A DNA stretch of 64,000 bases, from positions 1,268,001-1,332,000 of the forward strand of contig NZ_CP015411.1 in the NCBI RefSeq assembly GCF_001750165.1. The letters run 5' to 3'. Numbering within the stretch: the first letter of the stretch is position 1; every line of letters starts with the position of its first letter. The notes under the pieces were generated by a model. It was not told the DNA's origin. It ran no database searches and saw only the letters and a list, made by a program, of their open reading frames with translations. The DNA is from Pseudoalteromonas luteoviolacea. Its GTDB lineage: Bacteria > Pseudomonadota > Gammaproteobacteria > Enterobacterales > Alteromonadaceae. Of this stretch, positions 62,074-64,000 are shown in pieces. Position numbers and translations under genes: made by a program.

Positions 62074-62230
62074 CGTCGCGTTCAGCCTCGTTTTGTCGTT
62101 TTGCACTCTCGAGATCGAGGTCCGCGTTGTTTGTCATCAACGCGCAAAATTGAACGCCATAGCCAATGTGATACGGCGCCCAAATATACCGTTGAACTCA
62201 AAGAGTGCATTAATAAGGTCAAAAACCAAC
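62074..62230 (+). other. structured 5' leader of the TonB receptor mRNA
   Basis: Three helices can form together: P1 GCGTTCA (62078-62084) with TGAACGC (62151-62157); P2 CCTCG (62086-62090) with CGAGG (62116-62120); P3 CGCGTTG (62123-62129) with CAACGCG (62138-62144). This is a three-way junction starting within a few bases of the predicted transcript start. A competing hairpin CTCG (62108-62111)/CGAG (62116-62119) would break P2. It does not show a cobalamin-riboswitch box. Could be a novel riboswitch or stabilising element; no class recognised. Confidence 0.45.
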
Positions 62231-64000
62231 ATGAAAGCAATGAAAAGATCTACGTTAGCAACTTTAATCAATGCAACGTTGTTCTCTGCTGTGGCAGGTA
62301 CTTCATTCACTACGCTAGCTGAAGAAGAGCAAGCGAAAAGCAATCAACTGGAAGTGATTCAAATCACCGCACGTAAACGGGTTGAAAATGCACAAGAAGT
62401 GCCAGTTTCAGTGTCTGCATTACAAGGTGATAATTTAGACGCCTATAGTTCTGCTGGTATGGATATCCGCTTTATGAACGCTAAGATCCCGAGCTTATCG
62501 GTTGAATCTTCGTTTGGACGTACATTCCCGCGCTTTTATGTTCGCGGTCTTGGTAACACCGATTTCGATTTGAATGCATCTCAGCCTGTTTCACTTGTGG
62601 TTGATGAAGTTGTCCAAGAAAACCCTATCCTAAAAGGCTTCCCTGTTTTTGATATTGAGCGTATCGAAGTATTACGTGGTCCACAGGGCACTTTATTTGG
62701 CCGTAACACGCCAGCTGGTCTAGTTAAATTTGACTCTGTAAAGCCAAGCCAAGAGTTTGATGGCTATGCGTCAGTGGCATATGGTAGCCGTGAGTCTGTT
62801 GACTTTGAAGGTGCTGTAGGCACAGGTCTAACTGACAAAATTTCTACACGTGTATCTGTATTATGGCAAGAGCAGCCAGACTACATTGATGTTCGCTCTC
62901 CTGAAGGTGTGACAAATGAGTTCGCTAAAGATGACTCATTAGGCGGTTACAGCGAAAAAGCAGCACGTATTCAATTCTTATACGAAGGTGATGATTTTAC
63001 AGGTTTGTTAAACTATCACGTCCGTGACCTTGACGGTCGTCCAATCCCTTTCCGTGCAAATCTAATTGAGAAAGGTTCGAACAACATCAACCCAGCTTAT
63101 GACAATGATGTCGTATACCATGATGCTGCATCACGCGCGACACAGCAAGTAGAAACGCAAGGCTTAAGTTTAAAGCTTGAGTGGGATCTTGCTGAACACA
63201 CAGTGACGTCAATCACTGCTTGGGAAAGTGCTGAGATTTACTCTCGTGCAGACATTGATGGTGGATATGGTGCAGTATTTTTACCTCAATCTGGTCCAGG
63301 TGTAATTGCTTTCCCATCAGAAACTGCTGATGGTTTACCTGACCATGACCAATATACGCAAGAATTACGTCTCTCTAGTAATTACTCTGGCGATTTTAAC
63401 TATCAAGTTGGCGTTTTCTTATTTGAAGAAGACATGACCATTGAAAGCTTTAGTTATGATACAACTGTTTTTGATGCAACCGCTGGCGCATATGGATTAC
63501 AAAACGGTTATGCTGTACAAACACAAGAAACGTCAGCTTGGGCAGTTTTCGGTTCATTTGACTATACAGTAAGTGATCAGTTGGATGTCACTCTAGGTCT
63601 CCGTTATTCGGATGATGAAAAAGAGTTCCGTGCAGAGCGCACTAAGAGCCCAGTTGGAGCGGCTGACTCTTTAGTGGGTACTGCTAATCCAAGTGACAGC
63701 CACGTTAGCTGGGATTTGAGTGCAACTTATAAATTAACTGATGACGTTAATCTATTTGCTCGTTTGGCAAACGGCTTCAGAGCACCAAGTGTTCAAGGTC
63801 GTATCTTATTTGGTGATGTAGTGACTGTTGCTGACTCTGAAACAACTAACTCAATTGAGTTTGGTGTAAAGTCAGATGTGCTAGACGGCCAAGGTCGTGT
63901 TAATGCAACTGTATTCTATTACCAGATGAGCGATCAGCAATTAACCGCTGTTGGTGGAGGTGCAAACTTTAACCGTCTACTTAATGCTGATAAGACGAAT
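62231..64000 (+). CDS. TonB-dependent receptor (partial, runs off right edge)
   Basis: Outer-membrane active transporter; the first 590 residues are present and the frame is open to the window end. Signal peptide (MKAMKRSTLATLINATLFS, cleavage near TLA), a TonB-box-like EVIQITARKR, the plug domain (about 50-160; RFYVRGLGNTDF, IERIEVLRGPQGTLFGRNTPAG) and much of the barrel (YTQELRLSSN, LDVTLGLRYSDDEKEF, NLFARLANGFRAPSVQGR). Substrate unknown; a LacI-like operator and structured leader upstream hint at a regulated, possibly carbohydrate-linked, role. AAGG lies about 12 bases before the ATG. Confidence 0.93.
   Translation, partial: MKAMKRSTLATLINATLFSAVAGTSFTTLAEEEQAKSNQLEVIQITARKRVENAQEVPVSVSALQGDNLDAYSSAGMDIRFMNAKIPSLSVESSFGRTFPRFYVRGLGNTDFDLNASQPVSLVVDEVVQENPILKGFPVFDIERIEVLRGPQGTLFGRNTPAGLVKFDSVKPSQEFDGYASVAYGSRESVDFEGAVGTGLTDKISTRVSVLWQEQPDYIDVRSPEGVTNEFAKDDSLGGYSEKAARIQFLYEGDDFTGLLNYHVRDLDGRPIPFRANLIEKGSNNINPAYDNDVVYHDAASRATQQVETQGLSLKLEWDLAEHTVTSITAWESAEIYSRADIDGGYGAVFLPQSGPGVIAFPSETADGLPDHDQYTQELRLSSNYSGDFNYQVGVFLFEEDMTIESFSYDTTVFDATAGAYGLQNGYAVQTQETSAWAVFGSFDYTVSDQLDVTLGLRYSDDEKEFRAERTKSPVGAADSLVGTANPSDSHVSWDLSATYKLTDDVNLFARLANGFRAPSVQGRILFGDVVTVADSETTNSIEFGVKSDVLDGQGRVNATVFYYQMSDQQLTAVGGGANFNRLLNADKTN

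Noticed and set aside
62008..62322. Open frame of 104 codons across the TonB receptor leader and start
   Set aside because: It overlaps the real receptor start in another frame, lacks a good ribosome site, and its cysteine- and arginine-rich translation resembles no protein; the region is better explained as a structured leader.

Overview
This window reads as a chromosomal segment of a marine gammaproteobacterium of the order Alteromonadales, most probably Pseudoalteromonas or a close relative. This is inferred from gene content and order and has not been checked by any search. Supporting signs are the leuS-lptE-holA-nadD-rsfS-rlmH-mrdA-mrdB-rlpA-dacA-ybeD-lipB-lipA run, the lptD-surA-pdxA-rsmA-apaG-apaH run, an NhaD sodium/proton antiporter, a multidomain secreted GH18 chitinase and a large TonB-dependent receptor. 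No rRNA, tRNA, transposase, integrase, CRISPR array or clear phage structural gene was seen.

Layout. 0-6 kb: an Old Yellow Enzyme reductase diverging from a NemR-like TetR regulator over three operator-like palindromes; a membrane-anchored winged-helix protein with a receiver-like C-terminus; cmoM; a NIF3-family protein; a VOC protein; yghU. 6-12 kb (accessory): a small secreted protein followed by the chitinase, then a CI-like S24 repressor and a small Cro-like HTH gene surrounded by eight copies of a TGCGTAA half-site, then a secreted protein of unknown function. 12-25 kb: one long leftward block for lipoate synthesis, cell-wall elongation, ribosome silencing and methylation, NAD synthesis, DNA polymerase delta subunit, LPS assembly and leucyl-tRNA synthetase. 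25-36 kb: ybeL, a Lon-like protease, an FKBP isomerase, a small membrane protein, ygiM/ygiF, an HDOD protein, metK with a MetJ-like site, and transketolase.

36-48 kb: a chemoreceptor; the lptD-surA-pdxA-rsmA-apaG-apaH leftward run; and the divergent amgK-murU-djlA run, which links peptidoglycan sugar recycling to outer-membrane biogenesis. 48-61.5 kb: a DUF3530 protein, a DUF368 (PopT-type) undecaprenyl-phosphate translocase, nhaD, pfkA, a collagen-repeat lipoprotein of the choice-of-anchor I family with a three-unit Pho-box-like array upstream, a YjbR/MmcQ protein, a GGDEF-EAL protein, an M16 peptidase and sixA. 61.5-64 kb: a long leader region with a LacI-like operator, an extended -10 promoter and a strongly foldable 5' leader, then a TonB-dependent receptor that runs off the right edge.

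The most unusual items are the wHTH-membrane-receiver protein (2036-2905), the repressor/half-site island (10.5-11.2 kb), the structured leader before the TonB receptor (about 62074-62157) and the Pho-box-like array before the collagen-like lipoprotein. Most of the rest is conserved core chromosome.
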